A DNA stretch of 64,000 nucleotides, from contig JADKHM010000001.1 in assembly GCA_016721735.1 (NCBI GenBank), positions 372,001 through 436,000 on the forward strand, in the 5' to 3' direction. Below are positions 8,649 through 16,925 of this stretch, piece by piece. The position numbers were made by a program, and so were the translations under genes. Below the pieces are notes generated by a model that saw nothing but the letters and a program-made list of their open reading frames with translations, made no database searches and was not told where the DNA came from. The stretch comes from Flavobacterium sp. (GTDB lineage Bacteria; Bacteroidota; Bacteroidia; Flavobacteriales; Flavobacteriaceae). Position 1 is the first letter of the stretch. Every line of letters begins with the position of its first letter.

Positions 8649-11324
8649 TTATCTTAAAACTCGATCTGGAATTGTTCTTTTTTCCCATTTGATATCACTC
8701 AAGACTCCAGATTTGATACCAATAAAGAAGCTCCAAAATGCGTTTGTTCCGTAGGGTGTCCAACTAAAATCCATTCGCCAACTCAACAAATCGCGAGAGA
8801 AGCGAAACTGCGTAAAAGTCACGCCCTTGTTGACAAGATCATATCCGGTCGAAACACCAACTTTCCATTTGGGTGCCAGATCTGAATTGACAGACATCAT
8901 CACAGAATTACCAGAAATTTCTTTTTCCCTACGATTATTTGAATAAGTCAACTGATAGGCAAAAGTAATATCCCACGGCAATTCATAATTATAGAACCCT
9001 TTAAAATCATCCTTTTCCTTGTCGTCATCATCACCGAACTGGTTTGACCTTCGGTCACTAAAATCGGTATTCGTTCCGAACAAATCATCTTGTCGACCAC
9101 CATTACGAACTCCTTGATCATTTTTCTTTTGGGTGCTATCTTGGCCAAAATCTTTGTTACTAAGAGAATAATTTATAGTCATATTGGCGCTAGTCATTCG
9201 AAATAAGCTTCCTCCGTTATCAATATTAAAGGTGTTAAAAGTCCTTCCAGAATTATCAATAGCATACGGATTTAAGGTTGTGCCAAAATTGACATTCATC
9301 TTATTCTTAAAGAACGCTGTTCCACCACTCACCCTTAGCGGCGCCCATTTTAGAGAATCGGCTGTGATATCATAACTAGTAGAGAAATTAAGATTATTCA
9401 GCAACATGACTTTTCTCGGTACAGTTTTCGTGGTATCTCTATCAGTGACTTTAGCTTCAAACGTATTGCTCAAGCTAAAACCAACACTACTCGAAATATC
9501 CTTACCGGGAGCACCAAAGATTCCTTGTTCAAATCGTGTGTATTCCTTAACCATAGTGCCACTTCCGTCGGCGGCATAGGTATCATAATATTGCTTAAAA
9601 CTTGGTTTATAGCTATACGAGATGGACGGTCTCATCACATGCCGTATCGCCTGTATTTTTTTTGTTTCGCCAAACTTGAAAGTCCCGTAAATAGTAGTAC
9701 CAACACTAGAAGAAAAAGAATAGGTCCGAAATGCATCGAACTTATTGACATCCGTAACTTCTTCTTTATTTTTGAGTACATCAAAACTTTTTCGAATCGT
9801 TTTTAAGTACCATACTTCTTCATAATTGACAGAAGTTGTAGAACTAAAATACTTAAGTATCTTAAAATTGGTACTCAATGGAATACTGTGCTGAAAACCT
9901 ACTTTGGCATCTTCAAACATCTGCGGCTTGAAAAATAAAGAATCAGTAGTTGCTATTCGATTTTCGCCTCGCAGATTATATTGTAAATTGACATTCTTGA
10001 TAAATCCTTTCTTTATACCATCCTTTGGAGCAAAAGGAAAAATACGATCAATACTTAGTTGAAGCGTCGGTAATGTCATATTAATTTGCTGCGTATTGGT
10101 ATTTTGAGAATGCGTTGCCGTCAACGACATATTAACTTGCGGAACCGAATTGAAAGTTTTTGAATAAGAAATAGAAGAACTTAAGGTATTGTTCAAACTT
10201 GAACCTACATTCACTTGGTTGGCGGATTGTCGGTAGTAGACGCTACTTCCAAAATTTACTGAGGCGGAAAAACGTGAATTTGGACTAGCTTTGGCGTCTT
10301 GCGAATGGGACCACTGGATATTATAGATATTGGTTTTTGAATAATCTGGGAAACCACGCTCGCTATTGATTAGGTTCTCATAACGAAAATTGAGATTTCC
10401 TCTAAAATAATATCGCCTAGCATAACTCGATTCCATGCGTGTAGCATAACTACCATTGGTATAGTAATCACCCATAAGTGTCAAATCGTAATAGTCGCTC
10501 AAGGCCAAATAATACCCGCCATTTTGCAAAGAATACCCCCGATCTCTGGTGTCATTCCAGGTTGGAATAATTAAACCAGATTGACTCGTTTCTGACATCG
10601 GGAAAAAAGCAAAAGGAAGTGCAAGTGGCGTTGGCACGTCAGCAATAACCATGTTGGTTAAACCGGTTACCACTTTTTTTCCTGGAACCAGTTTTAGTCG
10701 ACTTGTTCTAAAGTAGTATTCTGGATCTTCAATATCTTCTGCGGTAGTAAAACGAGCGCCCTTCAAGAAATATACAGAATCATTGACCCTTTTAGAAATT
10801 TCAGCACGAACTTTAAATTCCCCTTGTTCGGTTCTCGAATTCCAAATTAATGCTTTTTTGGTCTTATAATTAAATCGTATTGAATCAGGCTCAACAACAT
10901 TAGCACCTTGTTTAAAATTGGGATACTGCGTATAATTTCCAGTCGAATCTTTGATTCGACCTGCGTACACTTCATTGTTTTCATAATTAAAAACAATGAT
11001 CCCTGCCTTTAATTCAATATCTTGATAGTATAATTCTGCCTTGTCATATAAAGTGATCAGTTTTTTCTTTTGGTCTAATTTAGTATAAGACTCCGCTTTG
11101 TATTTTATCTTTCCCTCTAACACCGACTTCTTCGGCTTAATACTGTCAGTTTTTACGGTATCAGCAATTTTTCCGATTTCATTAATCGAAATAACGGCAC
11201 TGTCTTTTACTGTCTTTGCAGGGAATGAAGCTGTTTTTTTATCCAGCTCTTGTCCATAACTTTTGTTAATTCCAATTGTTAGAAAGATGGCTGATAAAAC
11301 GATATGAAATAAGTTTGTATGCAA
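8649..11324 (-). CDS. lptD: LptD-like outer-membrane LPS assembly protein
   Basis: Large outer-membrane protein of the Bacteroidetes LptD type, which inserts lipopolysaccharide into the outer leaflet. After a signal peptide (HTNLFHIVLSAIFLTIGINKSYGQ) comes an OstA/LptA-like jelly-roll segment (KYKAESYTKLDQKKKLITLYDKAELYYQDIELKAG, about residues 60-200), then a long beta-barrel part rich in Tyr/Ser/Asn strands ending with MDFSWTPYGTNAFWSFFIGIKSG. The frame is open to a TTG at 11375, but that TTG is the -33 element of a good promoter (-7 at 11344-11352), so the TTG at 11324, about 14 bases after the predicted transcript start, is the more likely start. ridA follows. The 11.3-11.46 kb gap holds divergent promoters for lptD and the amidase. 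Confidence 0.85.
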   Translation of the reverse strand: MHTNLFHIVLSAIFLTIGINKSYGQELDKKTASFPAKTVKDSAVISINEIGKIADTVKTDSIKPKKSVLEGKIKYKAESYTKLDQKKKLITLYDKAELYYQDIELKAGIIVFNYENNEVYAGRIKDSTGNYTQYPNFKQGANVVEPDSIRFNYKTKKALIWNSRTEQGEFKVRAEISKRVNDSVYFLKGARFTTAEDIEDPEYYFRTSRLKLVPGKKVVTGLTNMVIADVPTPLALPFAFFPMSETSQSGLIIPTWNDTRDRGYSLQNGGYYLALSDYYDLTLMGDYYTNGSYATRMESSYARRYYFRGNLNFRYENLINSERGFPDYSKTNIYNIQWSHSQDAKASPNSRFSASVNFGSSVYYRQSANQVNVGSSLNNTLSSSISYSKTFNSVPQVNMSLTATHSQNTNTQQINMTLPTLQLSIDRIFPFAPKDGIKKGFIKNVNLQYNLRGENRIATTDSLFFKPQMFEDAKVGFQHSIPLSTNFKILKYFSSTTSVNYEEVWYLKTIRKSFDVLKNKEEVTDVNKFDAFRTYSFSSSVGTTIYGTFKFGETKKIQAIRHVMRPSISYSYKPSFKQYYDTYAADGSGTMVKEYTRFEQGIFGAPGKDISSSVGFSLSNTFEAKVTDRDTTKTVPRKVMLLNNLNFSTSYDITADSLKWAPLRVSGGTAFFKNKMNVNFGTTLNPYAIDNSGRTFNTFNIDNGGSLFRMTSANMTINYSLSNKDFGQDSTQKKNDQGVRNGGRQDDLFGTNTDFSDRRSNQFGDDDDKEKDDFKGFYNYELPWDITFAYQLTYSNNRREKEISGNSVMMSVNSDLAPKWKVGVSTGYDLVNKGVTFTQFRFSRDLLSWRMDFSWTPYGTNAFWSFFIGIKSGVLSDIKWEKRTIPDRVLR

Positions 11325-11343
11325 AGGTTTTAATGCTATTTTT

Positions 11344-11376
11344 GTAAAAATATGGCTTAATTTTTGACGCCCCAAA
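11344..11376 (-). promoter_or_regulatory. flavobacterial promoter for lptD
   Basis: On the minus strand TTTG (11373-11376) is separated by 20 bases from TATTTTTAC (11344-11352), a good match to the Bacteroidetes -33 TTG / -7 TAnnTTTG pattern. It puts the transcript start a few bases before the TTG at 11324 and argues against the upstream TTG at 11375 as translation start. Confidence 0.6.
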
Positions 11377-11461
11377 CTTAATGATTATTTTCCGTCAAAA
11401 ATAGGTATAATAAAAAATTAAACGCTTAACATTATTACAAAAATTAACATTTATCGATACT

Positions 11462-12610
11462 ATGCGTATGCCTCATAAATTCAAGTATTTTTCCTTATTT
11501 TTCATTTTTGTATTTTCTCTTTCTTCCTATTCGCAAAATTCTGGTAAATTTAAAGTTACGCTCGACGCTGGTCATGGAGCTCATGATTTTGGAGCCATCT
11601 ATCACGGTCATATTGAAAAGAATATCACTTTGGCAATTGTACTCAAAGTGGGCAAGATTTTGGAAGCCAACCCAAATATTCAAGTAAATTACACGCGAAA
11701 AACAGATGTTTTTATAGAACTTGTCGAACGTTCCAGTATTGCAAATAGGGTAGATTCTAACATATTTGTTTCTATTCATTGTAATGCCAATAAGAATACC
11801 GCAGCAGACGGTTGCGAGACCTACGTGATGGGACTTAACAAAAATGCATCCAACCTTGCGGTTGCCAAAAGTGAAAATGCTGTAATTACATTAGAGAAAG
11901 ACTACAAGCAAAAGTATGAAGGTTTTGACCCTAATAATCCAAGCTCAATGATCGGCTTAACTTTGATGCAGGAAGAATACCTTGAAAATAGTATTTCACT
12001 TGCCAGTAAAATTCAAGATCAATTTGCAGGCATAGACAAAAAATCGCGCGGAGTTAAACAAGCACCATTTATGGTTTTGCATAAAGCTTATATGCCTAGA
12101 GTTTTAATAGAAACAGGGTTTATTTCAAATCCAAAAGAAGGAGCGATGCTGGACTCCGACGAGGGTCAACAAGACATCGCGCAAGCCATTGCCAACGCTA
12201 TTATTAGTTATAAAAAAGAGTATTTCGGCAGTAATAGTAGTGACTTAATAGAAAAACCTTCTAAGAAAATGACAGAGGAACCAAAGAAGGAAGAAGTTGT
12301 GGTTGCTAAGTCAGAAACTCTAATTGATAAATCAGAACCTAAATCAGAGGACGGTAAGATTGTTTTCAAAGTTCAAATTGCAGCAGCCAATAAAAAATTA
12401 GATTTGACTCCCTCAAATTTTAAAGGACTAAATAACGTACAATCGACGACAGATAATGGACAATTGTATAAATACACCTACGGTGAAACTTCTGATTATG
12501 ACACTGCAAAGAAGTTCTTAGAAGAAGCCAAATCAAAAGGATATAGTTCGGCATATCTGATTGCGTTTAAAGGTGGAAAGAAGATTAGTGTTCAAGATGC
12601 CTTGAAATAA
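11462..12610 (+). CDS. N-acetylmuramoyl-L-alanine amidase with C-terminal SPOR-like domain
   Basis: Secreted zinc amidase of the Amidase_3 family that cuts the bond between N-acetylmuramic acid and the peptide stem in peptidoglycan, usually in cell separation. A signal peptide (about residues 1-24, ending SSYSQ) precedes the catalytic domain. The zinc ligands are visible: His in VTLDAGHGAHD, Glu in YHGHIEKNI and His in FVSIHCNAN. The catalytic Glu is in LIETGFISNPKEG. A Lys/Glu/Ser-rich linker (about 260-295) leads to a C-terminal domain beginning IVFKVQIAAANKKLD that resembles a SPOR peptidoglycan-binding fold. The start ATG at 11462 has a second in-frame ATG two codons later. It is divergent from lptD and followed by the MCE gene. 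Confidence 0.92.
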   Translation: MRMPHKFKYFSLFFIFVFSLSSYSQNSGKFKVTLDAGHGAHDFGAIYHGHIEKNITLAIVLKVGKILEANPNIQVNYTRKTDVFIELVERSSIANRVDSNIFVSIHCNANKNTAADGCETYVMGLNKNASNLAVAKSENAVITLEKDYKQKYEGFDPNNPSSMIGLTLMQEEYLENSISLASKIQDQFAGIDKKSRGVKQAPFMVLHKAYMPRVLIETGFISNPKEGAMLDSDEGQQDIAQAIANAIISYKKEYFGSNSSDLIEKPSKKMTEEPKKEEVVVAKSETLIDKSEPKSEDGKIVFKVQIAAANKKLDLTPSNFKGLNNVQSTTDNGQLYKYTYGETSDYDTAKKFLEEAKSKGYSSAYLIAFKGGKKISVQDALK

Positions 12611-12614
12611 AATC

Positions 12615-12643
12615 TTGAGTTGTACTATTTTATTTTAAATTTG
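12615..12643 (+). promoter_or_regulatory. flavobacterial promoter for the MCE/MlaD gene
   Basis: TTG (12615-12617), 18-base spacer, TAAATTTG (12636-12643): a perfect match to the Bacteroidetes consensus. The TTG start codon at 12660 would leave a leader of only about 10 bases. Confidence 0.65.
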
Positions 12644-12659
12644 TTTAAATATCAAAACT

Positions 12660-13613
12660 TTGAAAATCACAAGAGAAATTAAGACCGCCATACTAGCTAT
12701 AGCATCTATTTTACTATTTATTTGGGGATATAGCTTCCTAAAAGGAAAAGACTTATTAGCTGACTATACGACTTTTTATGTCGAATACGATAATGTAGAA
12801 GGATTGGGAAAATCTGCTGCAGTGACACTGAACGGTTTATCAATTGGAAAAGTAAACGGCATCAAATTTTCGGATAACACCGGAAAATTAATGGTTGAAC
12901 TTCAAATCAAGTCCGATTTTCCAATCTCGAAATCGAGTGTTGCAACAATCTATGATCCTGGATTGATAGGAGGAAAACAAATTATGATTGTGCCTAATCT
13001 TAATGACAAAGAAATGGCAAAATCTGGTTCGAGATTAATGGGAAACATTAAACCTGGATTGACGGATTTGGTTGGAGAAAAACTAGCTCCTTTGCAAGCT
13101 AAATTAGACAAAGTGTTGCTAAATGCAGATCAATTAATTTCTGGAATTAATAATGTACTGGATAAAAAAGGACAACAAGATCTCAAGAAATCATTAGCGG
13201 AACTTAGTGAAACTATGGTTCAGTTTCACAAAGCTTCCGAAAGCATGAATGCAATGATCGACAATAACAAAAGCAACATTAATGGTATTGTTTCTGATTT
13301 TCACAAGACGTCTACAAATTTGTCTATGATTTCAGATTCCTTGAATAAAGCAGATCTAGGTAAAACTGTAAAAGACCTCCAAGCTACCTTGCAAAAAGTA
13401 GATCACATGTTAGCGGATATGAATGCTGGTAAAGGAACTGCCGGAAAAATATTGAAAGATGAAGCACTCTACAATAATCTTAGTCAAACTTCCAAAGAAC
13501 TAGAATTGTTGCTGCAAGATGTGAGACTAAATCCAACAAGATACGTTAATGTTTCGCTATTTGGGAAAAAGAACAAACCTTACGTAGCGCCTTCCAACTC
13601 AAATACTAAGTAA
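12660..13613 (+). CDS. MCE/MlaD family lipid-transport protein
   Basis: Inner-membrane-anchored periplasmic protein with a single MCE domain. Such proteins (MlaD in Proteobacteria) form hexameric rings that shuttle phospholipids between membranes. One transmembrane helix (about residues 8-28, IKTAILAIASILLFIWGYSFL) is followed by the MCE core TTFYVEYDNVEGLGKSAAVTLNGLSIGKV and GLIGGKQIMI. The C-terminal 200 residues are helical and coiled-coil-like (repeated QTSKELELLLQDV-type segments). The start is TTG at 12660, supported by the promoter just upstream and by MKITREIKTAILA as the family N-terminus. No permease or ATPase partner lies next to it; the following gene begins 11 bases later and is unrelated in function. 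Confidence 0.88.
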   Translation: MKITREIKTAILAIASILLFIWGYSFLKGKDLLADYTTFYVEYDNVEGLGKSAAVTLNGLSIGKVNGIKFSDNTGKLMVELQIKSDFPISKSSVATIYDPGLIGGKQIMIVPNLNDKEMAKSGSRLMGNIKPGLTDLVGEKLAPLQAKLDKVLLNADQLISGINNVLDKKGQQDLKKSLAELSETMVQFHKASESMNAMIDNNKSNINGIVSDFHKTSTNLSMISDSLNKADLGKTVKDLQATLQKVDHMLADMNAGKGTAGKILKDEALYNNLSQTSKELELLLQDVRLNPTRYVNVSLFGKKNKPYVAPSNSNTK

Positions 13614-13624
13614 AAATACAAAGT

Positions 13625-14959
13625 ATGCAATATTTAGACAATTTGTTTTTTGCCATAATTCTCGCCCTCGGTGTCTCTTATTTTGTAAAGAATGTCAAGA
13701 AGATCATTCGCAATATCAACTTAGGTCAAGCCATTGATCGGTCTGATCGTTCTTCAGATCGATGGAAGAACATGGCCATGATAGCGTTAGGTCAATCGAA
13801 AATGGTGAAACGTCCAATCGCTGGATTCTTGCACATCATCGTCTACGTTGGTTTTGTTATCATCAATATCGAAGTTCTAGAAATTATTATTGATGGATTG
13901 TTCGGCACACACCGTGTTTTCTCCTTTCTAGGAACATTGTACGATATATTAATAGGTTCATTTGAAATTCTGGCGCTACTGGTTTTGGTAGCGGTAATTG
14001 TATTTCTAATTCGCAGAAATGTTATCAAATTAAGAAGGTTTATAAGTTCAGATCTAAAAGGTTGGCCCAAAAGTGACGCAAACTATATTTTGTATTTTGA
14101 AATTGTATTGATGTCGCTTTTTCTATTGATGAATGCCGCCGATTTTCATTTGCAACATATTCCAGGTGGTTTCGGACATTATGAGCAAGCGGGCTCCTTT
14201 CCAATCTCGCACTTTATCGCACCTTTCTTTAACGGAATGAATCCAACTTCAGTTGCCTTTTTTGAAAGAATATTTTGGTGGTTGCATATCACTGGAATTT
14301 TAGTCTTCTTAAATTATTTATATTTTTCGAAACATTTACATATTTTATTGGCATTTCCAAATACGTATTTCGCAGATTTAAATCCAAAAGGACAATTCGA
14401 CAATCTAGCGTCTGTTACTAATGAGGTAAAATTGATGATGGATCCAAATGCAGATCCCTATGCTGCAGCTCCAATCGATGAAAATGCGACTCCAGCAAAA
14501 TTTGGAGCCAGTGATGTTCAAGATCTCAATTGGGTGCAATTACTGAATGCATACACATGCACTGAATGTGGTCGATGTACGTCTTCTTGCCCAGCGAATC
14601 AAACTGGTAAAAAACTATCTCCTCGTAAAATTATGATGGATACACGCGATAGATTAGAGGAAGTAGGTAAGAATATTGACGCAAATAGTGGTATTTTTGT
14701 ACCCGATAATAAATCATTACTCAACGATTATATTACTGCAGAAGAGCTGTGGGCATGTACGTCTTGTAATGCATGTGTTGAAGAATGTCCAGTAAATATT
14801 AGTCCACTTTCAATTATTATGGATATGAGACGTTATTTAGTGATGGAGCAAAGCGCAGCACCAATGTCACTCAATGCAATGATGACGAATATCGAAAATA
14901 ATGGTGCGCCATGGCAATACAATCAACAAGATCGATTGAATTGGAAGAATGAAAATTAA
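13625..14959 (+). CDS. membrane-bound [4Fe-4S] oxidoreductase subunit (heterodisulfide reductase-like)
   Basis: Integral membrane electron-transfer protein. The N-terminal half (about residues 1-250) has several hydrophobic helices with spaced histidines (KRPIAGFLHIIVYVGF, FFERIFWWLHITGIL), consistent with a NarI/HdrE-like b-type cytochrome. The C-terminal part carries two 4Fe-4S ferredoxin motifs, CTECGRCTSSCP and CTSCNACVEECP. The gene at 15611 encodes the CCG-domain subunit that normally pairs with it (HdrB/GlpC-like). Together they probably transfer electrons between the quinone pool and an unidentified donor. It lies 11 bases after the MCE gene. Substrate unknown. Confidence 0.85.
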   Translation: MQYLDNLFFAIILALGVSYFVKNVKKIIRNINLGQAIDRSDRSSDRWKNMAMIALGQSKMVKRPIAGFLHIIVYVGFVIINIEVLEIIIDGLFGTHRVFSFLGTLYDILIGSFEILALLVLVAVIVFLIRRNVIKLRRFISSDLKGWPKSDANYILYFEIVLMSLFLLMNAADFHLQHIPGGFGHYEQAGSFPISHFIAPFFNGMNPTSVAFFERIFWWLHITGILVFLNYLYFSKHLHILLAFPNTYFADLNPKGQFDNLASVTNEVKLMMDPNADPYAAAPIDENATPAKFGASDVQDLNWVQLLNAYTCTECGRCTSSCPANQTGKKLSPRKIMMDTRDRLEEVGKNIDANSGIFVPDNKSLLNDYITAEELWACTSCNACVEECPVNISPLSIIMDMRRYLVMEQSAAPMSLNAMMTNIENNGAPWQYNQQDRLNWKNEN

Positions 14960-15048
14960 TTAACATAGTAAAATAAAAATTCTCTTATAGGTGAGGTTAA
15001 GGGTGTTTTTAATCAATTTTGGCAAAATAAATTAGAAACAAAACGAAA

Positions 15049-15495
15049 ATGAAAACAGAAGATTTAGACAAGCAGTTAATCGCTGCGACAGAAAATGGAC
15101 ATACAATTAGTCCAATTCTACCTGAGGGAATTAAAAATTATTTGATTGATATCGACGGAACCGTATGCGATGATATTCCGAACGAAGAGCCGGAAAGAAT
15201 GTTAACAGCGGACGTTTACCCAGATGCTTTAATAACGCTAAACAAATGGTACGACGAAGGACACATCATATTCTTTTTTACATCACGAACAGAAGCACAT
15301 CGAGAATATACAGAGATTTGGTTAAAGAAACACGGATTCAAATATCATGGAATTTTGTTCGGAAAACCGAGAGGTGGAAATTATCACTGGATCGACAATC
15401 ACTTGGTAAAAGCAACCCGTTACAGAGGAAAGTTTACCGACTTGATTGAAAAAGAAGTAACCATTCAAGTTTTTGATGACGGAAAACATGAATAA
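15049..15495 (+). CDS. HAD-superfamily protein, small (148 aa)
   Basis: HAD-like phosphatase-fold protein. Motif I is YLIDIDGTVCDD (around residues 31-42, with both Asp in DIDGT). Motif II is the Ser in FFTSRTEAHREYTEIW, followed by the Lys of FGKPRGGNYHWIDNH, which could supply motif III and the terminal acidic residue. Relatives in flavobacterial genomes are often labelled phosphoheptose isomerase, for which I see no SIS-type motif. It lies between the two Fe-S oxidoreductase genes in the same direction, which suggests co-transcription but not an obvious shared function. The real substrate is unknown. Confidence 0.75.
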   Translation: MKTEDLDKQLIAATENGHTISPILPEGIKNYLIDIDGTVCDDIPNEEPERMLTADVYPDALITLNKWYDEGHIIFFFTSRTEAHREYTEIWLKKHGFKYHGILFGKPRGGNYHWIDNHLVKATRYRGKFTDLIEKEVTIQVFDDGKHE

Positions 15496-15498
15496 TGT

Positions 15499-15606
15499 GG
15501 CTGAGTAACTGAGTGCCTGAGTGCTAAAGCTACTTAAAAAGAATATCATATTTTAAATTATAAACTGTTGCTCAGTAACTTAGGTTCTCAGCAGCTCAGT
15601 AACTAA
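15499..15606. repeat. short direct/inverted CTGAGTAACT-type repeats
   Basis: The gap between the HAD gene and the Fe-S gene holds repeated variants of CTGAGTAACTGAG and CTCAGTAACT (about 15500-15520 and 15569-15606), partly inverted. They resemble dispersed low-complexity intergenic repeats in flavobacteria. No gene or T-tailed hairpin is seen here. Confidence 0.5.
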
Positions 15607-15610
15607 GATT

Positions 15611-16402
15611 ATGGCAGAGCAATTATCAGTACCAACCATGGCCGAACTATTAGCTCAAGGCAAACAACCTGAAGTTTTATTTTGGGTTGGATGTGCTGGG
15701 AGTTTTGATGATCGCGCAAAGAAAATCACGAAAGCGTTTGTTCGAATTCTAAATCGAGCTAATGTTGAATTTGCCGTTTTAGGTACTGAGGAAAGTTGCA
15801 CAGGTGATCCCGCAAAACGGGCAGGAAATGAGTTCCTGTTCCAAATGCAGGCAATGATGAATATTGAAGTCTTAAATGCTTACGAAGCAAAGAAAATTGT
15901 TACTGCATGTCCACATTGCTTTAATACGCTTAAAAATGAATACCCAGAATTGGGCGGAAAATATGAAGTTGTTCATCATACTGAATATCTAAAATCTCTT
16001 TTAGATTCTGGTAGATTAACCATCGAAGGCGGACAATTCAAAGGTAAAAAAATCACATTCCACGATCCATGCTACTTGGGGCGAGCTAATAATATCTACG
16101 AAGCACCACGCGATTTGATTCAAAAATTAGACGCAGAATTGGTTGAAATGAAACGTTCTAAAGCCAATGGTTTGTGTTGCGGTGCAGGTGGCGCTCAAAT
16201 GTTTAAAGATGCTGAGCCTGGAAACAAAGAAGTCAACATCGAAAGAACCGAAGATGCGCTCGAAACACAACCTCAAATTATTGCTGCTGGATGTCCGTTT
16301 TGCAATACAATGCTAACTGATGGGGTCAAAAATAAAGAACGAGAAAGTGATGTAAAAGTAATGGACATCGCGGAATTAATTGCTAATGCGCAGGATTTAT
16401 AA
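15611..16402 (+). CDS. (Fe-S)-binding protein with two CCG domains (HdrB-like)
   Basis: Soluble oxidoreductase subunit with two cysteine-rich CCG domains that usually hold a non-cubane or 4Fe-4S cluster. First domain: GCAGSFDD, ESCTGDPAKRAGN, TACPHCFNTLKNEYPELGG and VVHHTEYL. Second domain: FHDPCYLGRANNIYEAPRD, NGLCCGAGGAQMF, AAGCPFCNTMLTDGVK. It is the natural partner of the membrane [4Fe-4S] protein at 13625. The two are separated by the HAD gene and a repeat stretch but point the same way. The 263-residue length is normal for the family. Confidence 0.9.
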   Translation: MAEQLSVPTMAELLAQGKQPEVLFWVGCAGSFDDRAKKITKAFVRILNRANVEFAVLGTEESCTGDPAKRAGNEFLFQMQAMMNIEVLNAYEAKKIVTACPHCFNTLKNEYPELGGKYEVVHHTEYLKSLLDSGRLTIEGGQFKGKKITFHDPCYLGRANNIYEAPRDLIQKLDAELVEMKRSKANGLCCGAGGAQMFKDAEPGNKEVNIERTEDALETQPQIIAAGCPFCNTMLTDGVKNKERESDVKVMDIAELIANAQDL

Positions 16403-16433
16403 AACGTAAATCCAATCATTTAAATCAAAAAAC

Positions 16434-16916
16434 ATGTACGTTCCTTTTGAAAATTTGCCCGTCGAATCCAAAATTTGGATTTATCAATCCAATAGAAGAT
16501 TTACAGACGATGAACTCCATGCTATCGAAAATGATGTGAGATCTTTTGTCGATTCATGGGCAGCACACGGAACAGGTCTAGAAGCTTCCTATTTATTAAT
16601 GTACAATCGATTTATTATACTGGCGGTCAATCAAGAAATTCAAATGGCAACAGGCTGTTCCATTGATAAATCTGTTTCCTTCATTCAAGAAATTGAACAA
16701 AAATATGAAGTTGATTTACTAGATAAAATGAACGTTACCTTCAAATTAGGGGAACACATTGCGCACAAACCACTCATTGACTTTAAGAAAATGGCTAAAG
16801 ACAAAGCTGTTTCCGAAAACACAATCGTCTTCAATAATTTGGTTAATACCATCGAAGAATGGAGTGACAATTGGGAAGTTCCCGCGAAAGATAGTTGGCA
16901 TAGCCGCTTCTTTTAA
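16434..16916 (+). CDS. conserved flavobacterial protein of unknown function (160 aa)
   Basis: I recognise this protein as one often carried in flavobacterial databases as 'ABC transporter ATPase', but the 160 residues show no Walker A (GxxxxGKS/T), no LSGGQ and no Walker B motif, so that name is not supported. It starts MYVPFENLPVESKIWIYQSNRRFTDDE and contains a Trp-rich segment (SWAAHGTGLEASYLL) and an NNLVNTIEEWSDNWEVPAKDSW-type C-terminus. There is no signal peptide or membrane helix, so it is probably cytoplasmic. It lies 31 bases after the Fe-S gene and 9 bases before the GH3 fusion gene, consistent with one operon. Confidence 0.7.
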   Translation: MYVPFENLPVESKIWIYQSNRRFTDDELHAIENDVRSFVDSWAAHGTGLEASYLLMYNRFIILAVNQEIQMATGCSIDKSVSFIQEIEQKYEVDLLDKMNVTFKLGEHIAHKPLIDFKKMAKDKAVSENTIVFNNLVNTIEEWSDNWEVPAKDSWHSRFF

Positions 16917-16925
16917 ATTTTTTCA

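Noticed and set aside
11325..11375. Upstream TTG at 11375 as start of lptD
   Set aside because: It coincides with the -33 element of a good promoter whose -7 box lies downstream at 11344-11352; translation must start after it.
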